Of a DNA stretch of 48,792 nt, positions 18,088 through 26,434 are shown piece by piece. A program made the position numbers and the translations under genes. The notes beneath the pieces were generated by a model. It ran no database searches. It had not been told where the DNA came from and worked only from the letters and a program-made list of their open reading frames with translations. Origin of the DNA: Burkholderiales bacterium (GTDB lineage Bacteria; Pseudomonadota; Gammaproteobacteria; Burkholderiales; Burkholderiaceae_D); NCBI GenBank assembly GCA_003136595.1, contig PLEY01000053.1:3977-52768 (forward strand), given 5' to 3'. Every line of letters starts with the position of its first letter. Position 1 is the stretch's first letter.

Positions 18088-19900
18088 GGCTTGCCTCCTC
18101 GGCGGCACTGGGTTCGACGCCCCCCAGGTAGGCCTCGAGAACCAAGGGGTTGGCGCGCACCGCTTCCGGTTTGCCTTCCGCGAGTTTGGTGCCGAAATCC
18201 ATCACGACCAGATGGTCGGTGAGACCCATCACGAATTCCATGTCATGCTCGACCAGCAGGATGCTCATCCCCTCCCGGCGCAACTGGCCAAGCACTGCGG
18301 CGAGCGCCTGCTTCTCCCGATAACGCAAGCCGGCCGCCGGCTCGTCGAGCAGCAGAAGGACCGGGTCGGCCGCCAGTGCCCGGGCGATTTCGAGGATGCG
18401 CTGCTGGCCCAGGGCGAGATTGCCGGCGAGTTCCTCCTGGTACGACCCGAGCCCGACGCGCTCAAGCTGGCGGGCTGCCTCGGCGAGGAGGCGCTGCTCG
18501 TCGCGGCGGTCGAGCCTGAGGGCGGCGCGCGTGATCCCGACCGGGCTGCGCAGATGCGCGCCCAGCGCCACGTTCTCAAGCACACTCATGCCGGTTAACA
18601 GCTGTACATGCTGGAAGGTGCGCGCCATCCCGAGGTGCACGATGTCACGGGCCGGCCGACCATCGATGCGCGTCCCGCAAAACCGGACCTCGCCACCGGT
18701 GGCCGGCAGCACACCGGTCAGCAGGTTGAAGGTCGTGCTCTTGCCGGCGCCATTGGGCCCGATCAGGCCGACGATCTCGCCGGCGGCGACCGAGAAACTG
18801 ATGTCGTTGACGGCCACGAGGCCGCCGAACTCCTTGCGCACGTCACGCACGTCCAGGACCCGTTCGCCGGCCGCCGGGCGGGGCCGCACCGGGAGGGGAT
18901 CGACGCCGCCGAACGAGCGCGCAACCGGCTTGCGGGTCGGCGTGCGCGCTCCAGACAGACGCGTGACGAGAGGCCAGAGCCCGTCTTGCGCATGCTGCAG
19001 GAGAAGCACGAGCAGCACGCCGAAGACGATCGTCTCGAAATTGCCGTTGCTGCCGAGTAGGCGCGGCAGCAGATCCTGGAGCTGGTCCTTGGCGACCGTC
19101 ACGAGCGTGGCTCCGAGTATCGCCCCCCAGACATAGGCCGCGCCACCGGCGACGGCCATGAACAGGTACTCGATACCGGCATTGATGCCAAACGGGGTCG
19201 GATTGATCGAGCGCTGCAGGTGCGCATACAGCCAACCCGAGACACAGGCCAAGAGCGCAGCATAGACGAAGATGATGATCTTGTAGCGCGCCGTATTCAC
19301 GCCGAACGACTCGGCCATGCCGGTACCGCCACGCAACGCCCGGATGGCGCGGCCCGGTCGCGAGTCAAGCAGGTTGGCGGTCGCTGCGACCGCCAGCAGA
19401 ACGAAGAGCCAGATGAGGTAGTAGATCTGCCGGCCGCGCTCCAGACTTATGCCAAAAAGGTGCAATGCGGGCAGGCCGTTCAATCCATCGTACTTGCCAA
19501 GCCAATCCATGTTTCCAAAGAGGAAGAACAGACTGATCCCCCATGCGATCGTGCCCAGGGGCAGGTAGTGTCCAGACAGCCGCATGGTGATGACCCCGAT
19601 CGCGCCGGCGACGAGGGCGGTGACGGCAAGGCCGGTCGGCAAGGTCAGCCAGGGCGATACCCCGTAGGCGGTCGTGAGGTAGCCGGTCACGTAGGCGCCG
19701 ATGCCGACGAAGGCGGCCTGTCCGAACGAGGTCAGACCCCCCACGCCGGTGAGCAGCACGAGTCCGAGCACCACAAGGCTCGACAGGCCGATGTAGTTCA
19801 GAAGAGTGATCCAGAATTCGGGCGTGACCGGGGTCACCGGCAGGATCGCGAGAACGAGTACGAAGGCCACGCCGATGATGCGGTTGCGGTGCGCGGGCAT
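18080..19900 (-). CDS. livMG: Fused LivM permease - LivG ATPase
   Basis: 606 residues from ATG 19900. Residues about 1-320 are a LivM permease ([62 protein letters not shown]). After an Arg/Pro-rich linker ([14 protein letters not shown]), residues about 355-600 form a LivG ATPase with Walker [10 protein letters not shown], signature [15 protein letters not shown] (where many LivG have LSYGQQ) and Walker [12 protein letters not shown]. The frame is continuous, so this is a genuine fusion, not an annotation artefact. The 959-residue track ORF also contains a non-coding upstream extension antisense in frame to livH and should be trimmed. TGATG overlap with livH. Confidence 0.94.
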   Translation of the reverse strand: MPAHRNRIIGVAFVLVLAILPVTPVTPEFWITLLNYIGLSSLVVLGLVLLTGVGGLTSFGQAAFVGIGAYVTGYLTTAYGVSPWLTLPTGLAVTALVAGAIGVITMRLSGHYLPLGTIAWGISLFFLFGNMDWLGKYDGLNGLPALHLFGISLERGRQIYYLIWLFVLLAVAATANLLDSRPGRAIRALRGGTGMAESFGVNTARYKIIIFVYAALLACVSGWLYAHLQRSINPTPFGINAGIEYLFMAVAGGAAYVWGAILGATLVTVAKDQLQDLLPRLLGSNGNFETIVFGVLLVLLLQHAQDGLWPLVTRLSGARTPTRKPVARSFGGVDPLPVRPRPAAGERVLDVRDVRKEFGGLVAVNDISFSVAAGEIVGLIGPNGAGKSTTFNLLTGVLPATGGEVRFCGTRIDGRPARDIVHLGMARTFQHVQLLTGMSVLENVALGAHLRSPVGITRAALRLDRRDEQRLLAEAARQLERVGLGSYQEELAGNLALGQQRILEIARALAADPVLLLLDEPAAGLRYREKQALAAVLGQLRREGMSILLVEHDMEFVMGLTDHLVVMDFGTKLAEGKPEAVRANPLVLEAYLGGVEPSAAEEASHG

Positions 19901-20937
19901 CACTCGTCCTCCTCGAGCGCGTGGCTGTACAGGGACCGCCAGAGCAGCACCGGAATGATGAGCGTAAAGACAATGACCTCCTTGAACGCACTTGCCCAGA
20001 ACGACGAGAAGGACTCGAGCAGACCGACCAGAAGCGCACCGAGCGCGGCCAGGGGATAGCTGACCAGCCCGCCGATGATCGCCGCAACGAACCCCTTTAA
20101 GCCGATCAGAAAGCCCGAATCGTAGTAGATGGTGGTGATCGGGGCGACCAGCATGCCTGACAGCGTGCCGATCAGGGCCGCCAAGAGAAAGGTGACGCGT
20201 CCGGACATGACCGTGCTGATACCCATGAGACGCGCACCGCGCCGGTTCACGGCCGTGGCGCGTAGGGCCTTGCCGTAGAGCGTGCGGTCGAAGAACAGGT
20301 AGAGCGCGCCGATCATGAGCGCGCTGCCCAGCACCACGACCATGCTCTGTCCCGACACGGTCACGGCACCGAACTGTGCCTGACCCTCGATGAAAGGAGG
20401 CGTGCGCGAACCTTCTGCACCAAAGAACAGCAGGCCCAGTCCGGTCATCGCAAAGTGCACACCCACCGAGACGATCAGGAGTACGAGGACCGAGCCCTCG
20501 GCAATCGGCTCGTAGGCCACGCGATACAGCAAAGGCCCAAGCGGAACGACGAGCACGAGGGTCAGGCCGACCAGGGCCCACAGGGGCAGTGCGTGCACCG
20601 CCCCCCAGCGCGCGAGCACCAACGCGGCCAAGGGCAAAACGAGGCAGCTCGCCCCGGTGCGCATGAGGCGCGCCCAGCGTCCTGAGCGCAGGGTCTGATA
20701 GGCATCCATCAGAAAGGCGAGCACGCCCACGCCCAAGAGCAGCCAGGCGGTGCCCGGTGTCTTGCCCGACACGAACTGGGCGAGGGTCAGGGCCCCATAG
20801 GTGACGAACTCGCCCTGCGGAATGAAGATCACCCGGGTGACCGTGAACACCAGCACCAGGGCGAGCGCGAGCAGCGCGTAGATGGCGCCGTTGACGATTC
20901 CGTCTTGGACCAGAATCAGGGCAATCGATGCGTCCAT
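19900..20937 (-). CDS. livH: LivH-type branched-chain amino acid ABC transporter permease
   Basis: 345 residues, polytopic. It begins LVQDGIVNGAIYALLALALVLVFTVTRVIFIPQGEFVTYGA, the conserved LivH N-terminus, and carries the EAA-like loop DRTLYGKALRATAVNRRGARLMGI typical of LivH. Somewhat longer than E. coli LivH (308) because of an extra hydrophobic stretch around residues 70-130. ATG 20937 follows GAGG. The stop overlaps the livM-livG start by one base, and livK ends 61 bases upstream. Confidence 0.95.
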   Translation of the reverse strand: MDASIALILVQDGIVNGAIYALLALALVLVFTVTRVIFIPQGEFVTYGALTLAQFVSGKTPGTAWLLLGVGVLAFLMDAYQTLRSGRWARLMRTGASCLVLPLAALVLARWGAVHALPLWALVGLTLVLVVPLGPLLYRVAYEPIAEGSVLVLLIVSVGVHFAMTGLGLLFFGAEGSRTPPFIEGQAQFGAVTVSGQSMVVVLGSALMIGALYLFFDRTLYGKALRATAVNRRGARLMGISTVMSGRVTFLLAALIGTLSGMLVAPITTIYYDSGFLIGLKGFVAAIIGGLVSYPLAALGALLVGLLESFSSFWASAFKEVIVFTLIIPVLLWRSLYSHALEEDE

Positions 20938-20998
20938 TCCATCCTCTGCTTCTTGGCACGCCGCGCGCGCCAGGGCACCTGACCGTGCGCGGGTTACC

Positions 20999-22159
20999 TT
21001 ACTTCAGCAGCAGCCACTTACCGTCCTTGATCGTCACCATCACGCGGGCGCGCTCGTCCAGTCCACTGTGATTGGTCTTCGACATGTTGACCACGCCATG
21101 CGAGATCGCGAGCCCGCCGGTCGACTCGATGGCGTCACGCAAGGCACGGCGAAAGGCTGGCGTGCCAGGCTGCGCGGTCTTCAAGGCCTCAGGGATGGCA
21201 TGCTCCAGAATCAATCCCGCGTCCCAGAGATGGGCGCCGAAGGTCGCGACGCTACCGGGTCCGAACGCGGCCTCGTAGGCGCGCGTGTAGGCCAGTCCCG
21301 CCGCCTTCGAGGGATTCGTGTCGGGCAGCTGTGCGGCCACGAGAATGGGACCGGCCGGAAGGATCGTGCCCTCCACATCCTTGCCACCGACTCTTAGGAA
21401 GTCGTTGTTGGCAACCCCATGCGTCTGGTAGATCTTGCCCTTGTAGCCGCGCTCGCGCAGCGTCGCCTCGGGCAGCGCGGCCGGCGTCCCGGAGGCCCCG
21501 ATCAGGATCGCGTCCGGATTGGCCGCGATCAGCTTGAGCACCTGACCGGTCACGCTGGTGTCAGTACGCGCATAGCTTTCGTTGACGACGATCTTGAGGT
21601 TATGGCTTTGCGCGGCCTTTGCGAACTCGTCGTACCAGCCCTGGCCGTAGGCATCGGAGAAACCGATGAAGCCGACGGTGCCGACCTTGTTCTGGGCCAT
21701 GTAGTCGGCAATCGCGCCGGCCATGAGCGAGTCGTTCTGGGGCGTCTTGAACACCCACTGGCGCTTGGCGTCCACCGGATCGACGATCTTCGAGCTGGCT
21801 GCAAGGCTGATCATCGGCGTCTGCAGTTCCGAGACGACGTCGATCATGGCGATCGAGTTGGGCGTCACCGATGACCCGATGACGACATCGACGTTGTCCT
21901 CCGTGATCAGCTTGCGCGTGTTCTTGACCGCAGTGGTGGTGTCCGAGCCGTCATCGAGAATGATGTACTCGATCGTCTTGCCACCGATTTCCTTGGGCAA
22001 GAGGGTCGCCGTGTTGCGCTGTGGCCCGCCGAGCGAAGCGGCTGGACCGGTCGCCGAAAGGGTGATGCCGACCTTGATCTGGGCCGACGCGGTGCCCGCC
22101 AGGGCGAGGCTGCCAAGGACTGCCCAGAAGGCCGCCACGATGATTCGTTTTTTTGTCAT
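20999..22159 (-). CDS. livK: Branched-chain amino acid-type ABC substrate-binding protein (operon-linked)
   Basis: 386 residues from ATG 22159 with GGAG six bases upstream. Signal peptide MTKKRIIVAAFWAVLGSLALAGTASA, then the mature binding protein IKVGITLSATGPAASLG, VIGSSVTPNSIAMI, FIGFSDAYGQGWYDEF and LIGASGTPAALPEA. Close paralogue of the orphan protein at 8834-9979. First gene of the operon; about 310 bases of leader separate it from the predicted promoter at 22479-22507. Proteins of this type often bind aromatic or dicarboxylic acids rather than leucine, which would fit the hpa-like genes downstream; the ligand is not readable from the sequence. Confidence 0.93.
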   Translation of the reverse strand: MTKKRIIVAAFWAVLGSLALAGTASAQIKVGITLSATGPAASLGGPQRNTATLLPKEIGGKTIEYIILDDGSDTTTAVKNTRKLITEDNVDVVIGSSVTPNSIAMIDVVSELQTPMISLAASSKIVDPVDAKRQWVFKTPQNDSLMAGAIADYMAQNKVGTVGFIGFSDAYGQGWYDEFAKAAQSHNLKIVVNESYARTDTSVTGQVLKLIAANPDAILIGASGTPAALPEATLRERGYKGKIYQTHGVANNDFLRVGGKDVEGTILPAGPILVAAQLPDTNPSKAAGLAYTRAYEAAFGPGSVATFGAHLWDAGLILEHAIPEALKTAQPGTPAFRRALRDAIESTGGLAISHGVVNMSKTNHSGLDERARVMVTIKDGKWLLLK

Positions 22160-22306
22160 ATCTGTCTCCGTAGGGGCGGGGCCTGCGCGGCTCGACATTG
22201 TCGACGGTTCGGGCTCCGGCCTCATATTTAACTGGTTCGATGCGGCTGCGCCATCGGTACAGGCCCTGATCCACCATCGGGTCCCGGTGCGACGCCCGTG
22301 GCGGCG

Positions 22307-22361
22307 CTGCACGGGCCGCTTGCACGGGCCTCTGAGGAGACCGGCCCCCTGACCCGTGCAG
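22307..22361 (-). other. Inverted repeat in the livK leader
   Basis: CTGCACGGG (22307-22315) and its exact complement CCCGTGCAG (22353-22361) are separated by 37 bases that contain another GCACGGGCC copy, giving two alternative pairings with the same partner arm. In the minus-strand transcript starting near 22472, this would form a structured leader about 150 bases before the livK start. No known riboswitch was recognised. Confidence 0.4.
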
Positions 22362-22459
22362 CTTGCGCGCGGCCGTCGTCAAAACCGTCAAAATCCGGGG
22401 GATTTGTCTCGTTTCGGCCGCTGCCGGCCAGCAAGGCCGCATGGGAGGACATCTAACCG

Positions 22460-22465
22460 TATAAT
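22460..22465 (+). promoter_or_regulatory. Possible plus-strand -10 box for the kinase gene
   Basis: TATAAT is a perfect -10 consensus in an A+T-rich island, but no good -35 lies 16-18 bases upstream (CCGCAT region), so an activator or alternative arrangement would be needed. Transcription would begin near 22472, running through the opposing livK promoter. Confidence 0.35.
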
Positions 22466-22478
22466 TCTTATGGGATAA

Positions 22479-22507
22479 ACAATATAGTTAACATCATAAC
22501 TTGTCAA
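22479..22507 (-). promoter_or_regulatory. Sigma70-type promoter for the liv-hpa operon
   Basis: Read on the minus strand: TTGACA (22507-22502), a spacer of exactly 17 bases, then TATTGT (22484-22479). This is the best sigma70-like match noticed in the window. The spacer contains GTTAAC and is A+T-rich. The expected start site is near 22472, leaving about 310 bases of leader before livK. Confidence 0.65.
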
Positions 22508-22627
22508 ACCAAGCGATCCGCACGATCCGCAGCATCGGCAACAGCACAGGCCCGGTGAAGCCGTCCACAAATCCGGCAGGGTTTCGTCACGTCCAGGCGA
22601 CTGACCCAACGGGCGGGGGGAGCAATC

Positions 22628-24202
22628 TTGGCGCGGCGTGAAATTCTTGGGCGCTACGAGATCGTCTCCGAGCTCGCGCAAGGCGCGATGGGCACGGTCT
22701 ACAAGGCCATCGACCCGCGTCTGGACCGCACCGTCGCGCTAAAGACGATCCGCCTCGATCCCGCCAGCGCCGACTATGCGGAATTCCGGGAGCGCTTCCA
22801 TGCCGAGGCCAAATCGGCAGGGCGGCTGTCCCATCCGAACATCGTCACGATCCACGATGTCGGCGAGGTCGATGACATCGCCTTCATCGCCATGGAGTAC
22901 CTGCGCGGCGAGACACTGCGCGACATGCTCGACCGCCAGCGCTTCTCGGTGCGCCGCGCGATCCGCTATGCGATGCAGATCGCCGATGGCCTGGCCGCGG
23001 CACACGCCGACGGTGTCGTCCACCGGGACATCAAGCCGGCCAACGTTCTGCGGCTGCCCAACGGGCTGCTCAAGATCACGGATTTTGGTATCGCGCAATT
23101 GCCGACCAGCCAGGTCACGCAGGCCGGCACCGTGCTTGGAACACCGAAATACATGTCACCTGAGCAGATGCGCGGCCTGCGCGTGGATCGACGCTCAGAC
23201 ATCTTCTCGCTGGGCGTGGTCCTCTACGAGATGCTGACGGGCACATTGCCCTTTGGCGGCGCCTCGCTGAGCAGCGTGGCCTACCAGATCGTCCATGACC
23301 AGCCGATCCATCCGAACCGCTGGAACCCGTCCATCCCCGAGGCGCTGGTGCGCGTGCTTGCCAAGGCGCTCGAGAAGGACCCTGACAGCCGCTATCAGGG
23401 TGTCGATGATCTCGCCCGGGACCTGCGGCAATACAAGAACGTGCCGGTGGCCATGGATGCGGATGTGGCCGCCGTGTTCCTGCCCCTGGATCCGGCCGCA
23501 CAGGCCCTGCAGAGCACGCCCCTGAACAAGCCGGTCGATGGCGCGACCCAGGCCTGGCTTTCGGCGACCCTGCCCCTGGATCAGACCCAACCCCTGGAGG
23601 TCGTCGAGGCGGCTGAGGCATCCGCAAGGCATGGCCTGCGCGGCGGCTTCGTCCCGGTGTCCCGGCCGGTAGGAGCCGCGCTCCTGATCGGCGCGGCAGC
23701 CCTCTTTTGCGTCGGACTCTACGCGGTGCGGCATGGAGGTGGCAGCGAGACCGGCCAGGCCGTCGTGAACCAGACCGCGGGACTCGCCACGCCGGTCGCC
23801 AACGCCGCGAACCCGGGAATCGTCGCCCCGACTGCGCCGCCCGTCGCAGCCGAGGCGGCGGCCCCCGCCAGCGCGGTTCCGGCCACGCTTGCGCCGGTTG
23901 TGATCGTCGACTCGCCCGTGGCACCCGTCATGGCGGCAGACGAGCCGGAGGACGCCGTGATAGACAAGAAGCCGAGCGCAAAGCCCGCCCGCAAGCCCAA
24001 GGCCCCCGCCACCCTGCCGATCGAAACCTCCCCGGTGGTCCTCTCGGCGCCCACCGAGCGCGTCCTGCCGGCGGCTCCCGTGGCCCCCCCGGGACCGAGT
24101 CCTGAGGAACTGGCCGCACGCAAGAAGGCCCAGGATGAGGCCGCCTTCAAGCTCTCCCTGAAGAAGGAACACGATTGCCTGGTCTCCAATCGCTGCGACT
24201 AA
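22628..24202 (+). CDS. Membrane-anchored Ser/Thr protein kinase (Hanks type)
   Basis: 524 residues. Kinase domain about 8-270: Gly-rich loop LAQGAMGTVY, Lys39 in VALK, alpha-C Glu60, catalytic HRDIKPAN (132-139), DFG (152-154) and GTPKYMSPEQ; all catalytic residues are present. One TM helix (348-367) leads to a Pro/Ala-rich outside region of about 120 residues and a charged C-terminal stretch ending in CLVSNRCD, with two cysteines. No PASTA or other sensor repeat is present. The only in-frame start before the Gly loop is TTG at 22628, preceded by GGGGGGAGC, so initiation is predicted from TTG. Substrates unknown; glutathione reductase follows 57 bases downstream. Confidence 0.93.
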   Translation: MARREILGRYEIVSELAQGAMGTVYKAIDPRLDRTVALKTIRLDPASADYAEFRERFHAEAKSAGRLSHPNIVTIHDVGEVDDIAFIAMEYLRGETLRDMLDRQRFSVRRAIRYAMQIADGLAAAHADGVVHRDIKPANVLRLPNGLLKITDFGIAQLPTSQVTQAGTVLGTPKYMSPEQMRGLRVDRRSDIFSLGVVLYEMLTGTLPFGGASLSSVAYQIVHDQPIHPNRWNPSIPEALVRVLAKALEKDPDSRYQGVDDLARDLRQYKNVPVAMDADVAAVFLPLDPAAQALQSTPLNKPVDGATQAWLSATLPLDQTQPLEVVEAAEASARHGLRGGFVPVSRPVGAALLIGAAALFCVGLYAVRHGGGSETGQAVVNQTAGLATPVANAANPGIVAPTAPPVAAEAAAPASAVPATLAPVVIVDSPVAPVMAADEPEDAVIDKKPSAKPARKPKAPATLPIETSPVVLSAPTERVLPAAPVAPPGPSPEELAARKKAQDEAAFKLSLKKEHDCLVSNRCD

Positions 24203-24259
24203 CCCGACCCGAGGCAAGCCTGAAGCGGCCCCTGGCCCGCGCCCCTGTCCGCGACATCG

Positions 24260-25627
24260 ATGGCTGAGTTCGATTTTGATCTGATCACGATCGGCGCGGG
24301 CTCCGGAGGCGTGCGCGCGAGCCGATTCGCCGCCGACCTGGGGGCGCGTGTGGCGATCATCGAGGCCCGGGAACTGGGCGGCACCTGCGTGAATGTCGGC
24401 TGCATTCCGAAGAAGCTCCTGTCCTACGCCGCCCATTTCGCCGAGGATTTCGAGGATGCACGTGGCTTCGGCTGGTCCTCGACCAACCCCACGTTTGACT
24501 GGCCGGCGTTCGTTGCTGCGAAAGACCGGGAGATCGAGCGGCTCAATGGGATCTATGAACGCGTGCTCGCCGAGGCTGGCGTTCTGGTCCTGCGCGGCAG
24601 GGCGCGACTTCTGGGCCCACACGAGGTCCGCGTCGGGACGAGAACCGTGAGTGCCGGGCGCATCCTGGTCGCCACGGGGGCGAGGCCCGTGCGTCCAGTC
24701 CTGCCGGGCAGCGCCGCCATGATCACGTCCGAAGAGGCGTTTCATCTGAAGACGTTACCCCGGCGCGCCGTCATCTACGGGGCGGGCTACATCGCCCTCG
24801 AGTTTGCCTCGATCTTCAACGGTCTGGGCGTCGACACCCACCTCGTCTACCGGTCCTCCGGACTCTTGCGTGGCTTCGATGCGGACCTCAGGGAGCATCT
24901 CGCGAGCGAGATCTCCGCAAAGGGCGTACATCTGCATCCCACAACGCGCATCGAGCGGCTCGAGACGCGTGGCGCCCAGGACACGCAGGGCGCGCACCGG
25001 GTCTATCTGTCCGAGGGCACCACGCTCGAGGTGGACTGCGTGCTGGCCGCGACCGGGCGCACGCCCAACACGGCGGATCTGGGCTTGGTCGAAGTCGGCG
25101 TCACGCTCGGCGGGCGCGGCGAAATCCAGGTTGACGAGTCCTATACAAGCAGCGTCCCCTCCATCCATGCGATCGGCGATGTCACGGATCGGATCCAGCT
25201 GACCCCGGTTGCGCTCGCCGAGGGCATGGCGTTTGCAGAACGCTGGTTCGGGCGGGGGCTGCGTGCGGTCTCCTACGAGCGCGTGCCCACAGCGGTCTTT
25301 TGCCACCCCAATGTCGCGGCGGTCGGCCTGACCGAGTCGGCCGCACGCGCCGCGGGCATGGCGGTGCGTATCTTCCGCAGCCGCTTCGGGCCTCTCAAAC
25401 ACACACTCTCCGGGCGGAACGAGCAGAGCTTCATGAAGCTCGTCGTCGACCGGGACACGGACCGGGTTCTGGGGGTCCATCTTGTCGGGGCCGACGCCGG
25501 CGAAGTGATCCAGGGATTTGCCGTGGCCCTGAACTGCGGCGCGACCAAGGCACAGTTCGACCGGACGATCGGCGTCCATCCGACCCTCGCAGAAGAGTTT
25601 CTGACGCTGCGCACGCCCATCGGGTAG
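24260..25627 (+). CDS. gor: Glutathione-disulfide reductase
   Basis: 455 residues, standard length. FAD motif IGAGSGGVRASRFAA, redox-active disulfide GGTCVNVGCIPKK (Cys43/Cys48), NADPH-binding GAGYIALEFASIF with an arginine at YRSSGLLRGFD, second FAD-site ATGRTPNT, IHAIGDV, and the catalytic His440 in GVHPTLAEEF. It reduces GSSG with NADPH in the cytoplasm. ATG 24260. Upstream is the kinase; downstream are a GST and a putative halohydrin dehalogenase on the same strand, so it may supply GSH for that branch as well as general redox balance. Confidence 0.95.
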   Translation: MAEFDFDLITIGAGSGGVRASRFAADLGARVAIIEARELGGTCVNVGCIPKKLLSYAAHFAEDFEDARGFGWSSTNPTFDWPAFVAAKDREIERLNGIYERVLAEAGVLVLRGRARLLGPHEVRVGTRTVSAGRILVATGARPVRPVLPGSAAMITSEEAFHLKTLPRRAVIYGAGYIALEFASIFNGLGVDTHLVYRSSGLLRGFDADLREHLASEISAKGVHLHPTTRIERLETRGAQDTQGAHRVYLSEGTTLEVDCVLAATGRTPNTADLGLVEVGVTLGGRGEIQVDESYTSSVPSIHAIGDVTDRIQLTPVALAEGMAFAERWFGRGLRAVSYERVPTAVFCHPNVAAVGLTESAARAAGMAVRIFRSRFGPLKHTLSGRNEQSFMKLVVDRDTDRVLGVHLVGADAGEVIQGFAVALNCGATKAQFDRTIGVHPTLAEEFLTLRTPIG

Positions 25628-25776
25628 ACCGGCACGGCCCGCGCCTCTGCACGGTGGCGCATTCTGGGTTACGTTACGGGATCGACGTCCTCGTCGCTGG
25701 CCCGCGTCCTCGCTGCTGCCGTTGGTCGCCCTGGGCTGGCCGGCGCGGTGCCGCTACGAGCCTCTTCCTTTGCGAC

Positions 25777-26388
25777 ATGATGAAACTCTACTATTCTCCG
25801 GGTGCCTGCTCACTTGCCGCCCACCTGATCCTGATCGAGACCGGCTTGCCATTCGTGCTCGAGCGTGTCGACCTGGCGACGCGCCGCACCGCATCGGGCG
25901 CCGACTATCTCGACATCAATCCTCCCGGCTACGTTCCGACCCTCGAACTGGTCGACGGCCAGACGATCACGGAGGTTCCCGTGATCCTCCAGTATCTGGG
26001 TGATGCGGTACCGGAGCGCGGACTCGTGCCCGCCGCCGGGACGATGCAGCGCTACCGACTGCAGTCGTGGCTGAACTTCATCACCTCGGAGATCCACAAG
26101 GGATTCGGTCCCCTGTTTGCCGACGACACCCCGATCCACTACAAGCCTGCGTTGAAGGACCGGCTGCGCAAGCGATTCGGCTATCTGGCCACGGAACTGG
26201 ACAAGGGGCCTTATCTGATGGGAGAGAAGCTGTCGGTCGCCGACGCGCATCTCTGGGTCATGATCAAGTGGACCCGCATGGTCGGCATCGATCCCGACCA
26301 GTGGCCCTCGATCGTCGAGTTTGAGACGCGCATCGGGTCGCTACCCAGCGCGCGCCAGGCACAGCTCGAGGAGGAGCTGGTCTGGTAG
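25777..26388 (+). CDS. gst: Beta-class glutathione S-transferase
   Basis: 203 residues, beginning MMKLYYSPGACSLAAHL; the PGACS cysteine marks the bacterial beta class. The thioredoxin-like half has TEVPVILQYLGD, where the cis-Pro normally follows V. The C-terminal helical domain contains LMGEKLSVADAHLWVMIKW, the N-capping box. Two adjacent ATG codons (25777, 25780) are possible; the 362-residue track ORF starts far too early inside gor. Lies 149 bases after gor and 46 before the SDR/halohydrin-dehalogenase-like gene. Beta GSTs conjugate or reduce electrophiles, consistent with a detoxification role. Confidence 0.93.
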   Translation: MMKLYYSPGACSLAAHLILIETGLPFVLERVDLATRRTASGADYLDINPPGYVPTLELVDGQTITEVPVILQYLGDAVPERGLVPAAGTMQRYRLQSWLNFITSEIHKGFGPLFADDTPIHYKPALKDRLRKRFGYLATELDKGPYLMGEKLSVADAHLWVMIKWTRMVGIDPDQWPSIVEFETRIGSLPSARQAQLEEELVW

Positions 26389-26434
26389 CCGCGACTCTGC
26401 CGGCCCACCCTCACGCCTTGGAAAGGCTCGCACC

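Larger units (their letters stand above)
22160..22627. other. Divergent intergenic region between livK and the kinase gene
   Basis: About 470 bases without a gene. The stretch 22455-22510 is strikingly A+T-rich for this window and contains the promoter elements listed separately. The rest is G+C-rich leader sequence for livK, containing a 9-base inverted repeat (22307-22361) and two direct copies of GCACGGGCC. The kinase gene's ribosome binding site (GGGGGGAGC) is at its right end. Confidence 0.6.

Noticed and set aside
18080-20959. A 959-residue ORF suggesting a triple LivH-LivM-LivG fusion
   Set aside because: The first 350 residues are an Arg/Pro/Gly-rich shadow frame of livH; the real start is ATG 19900 in a TGATG overlap.
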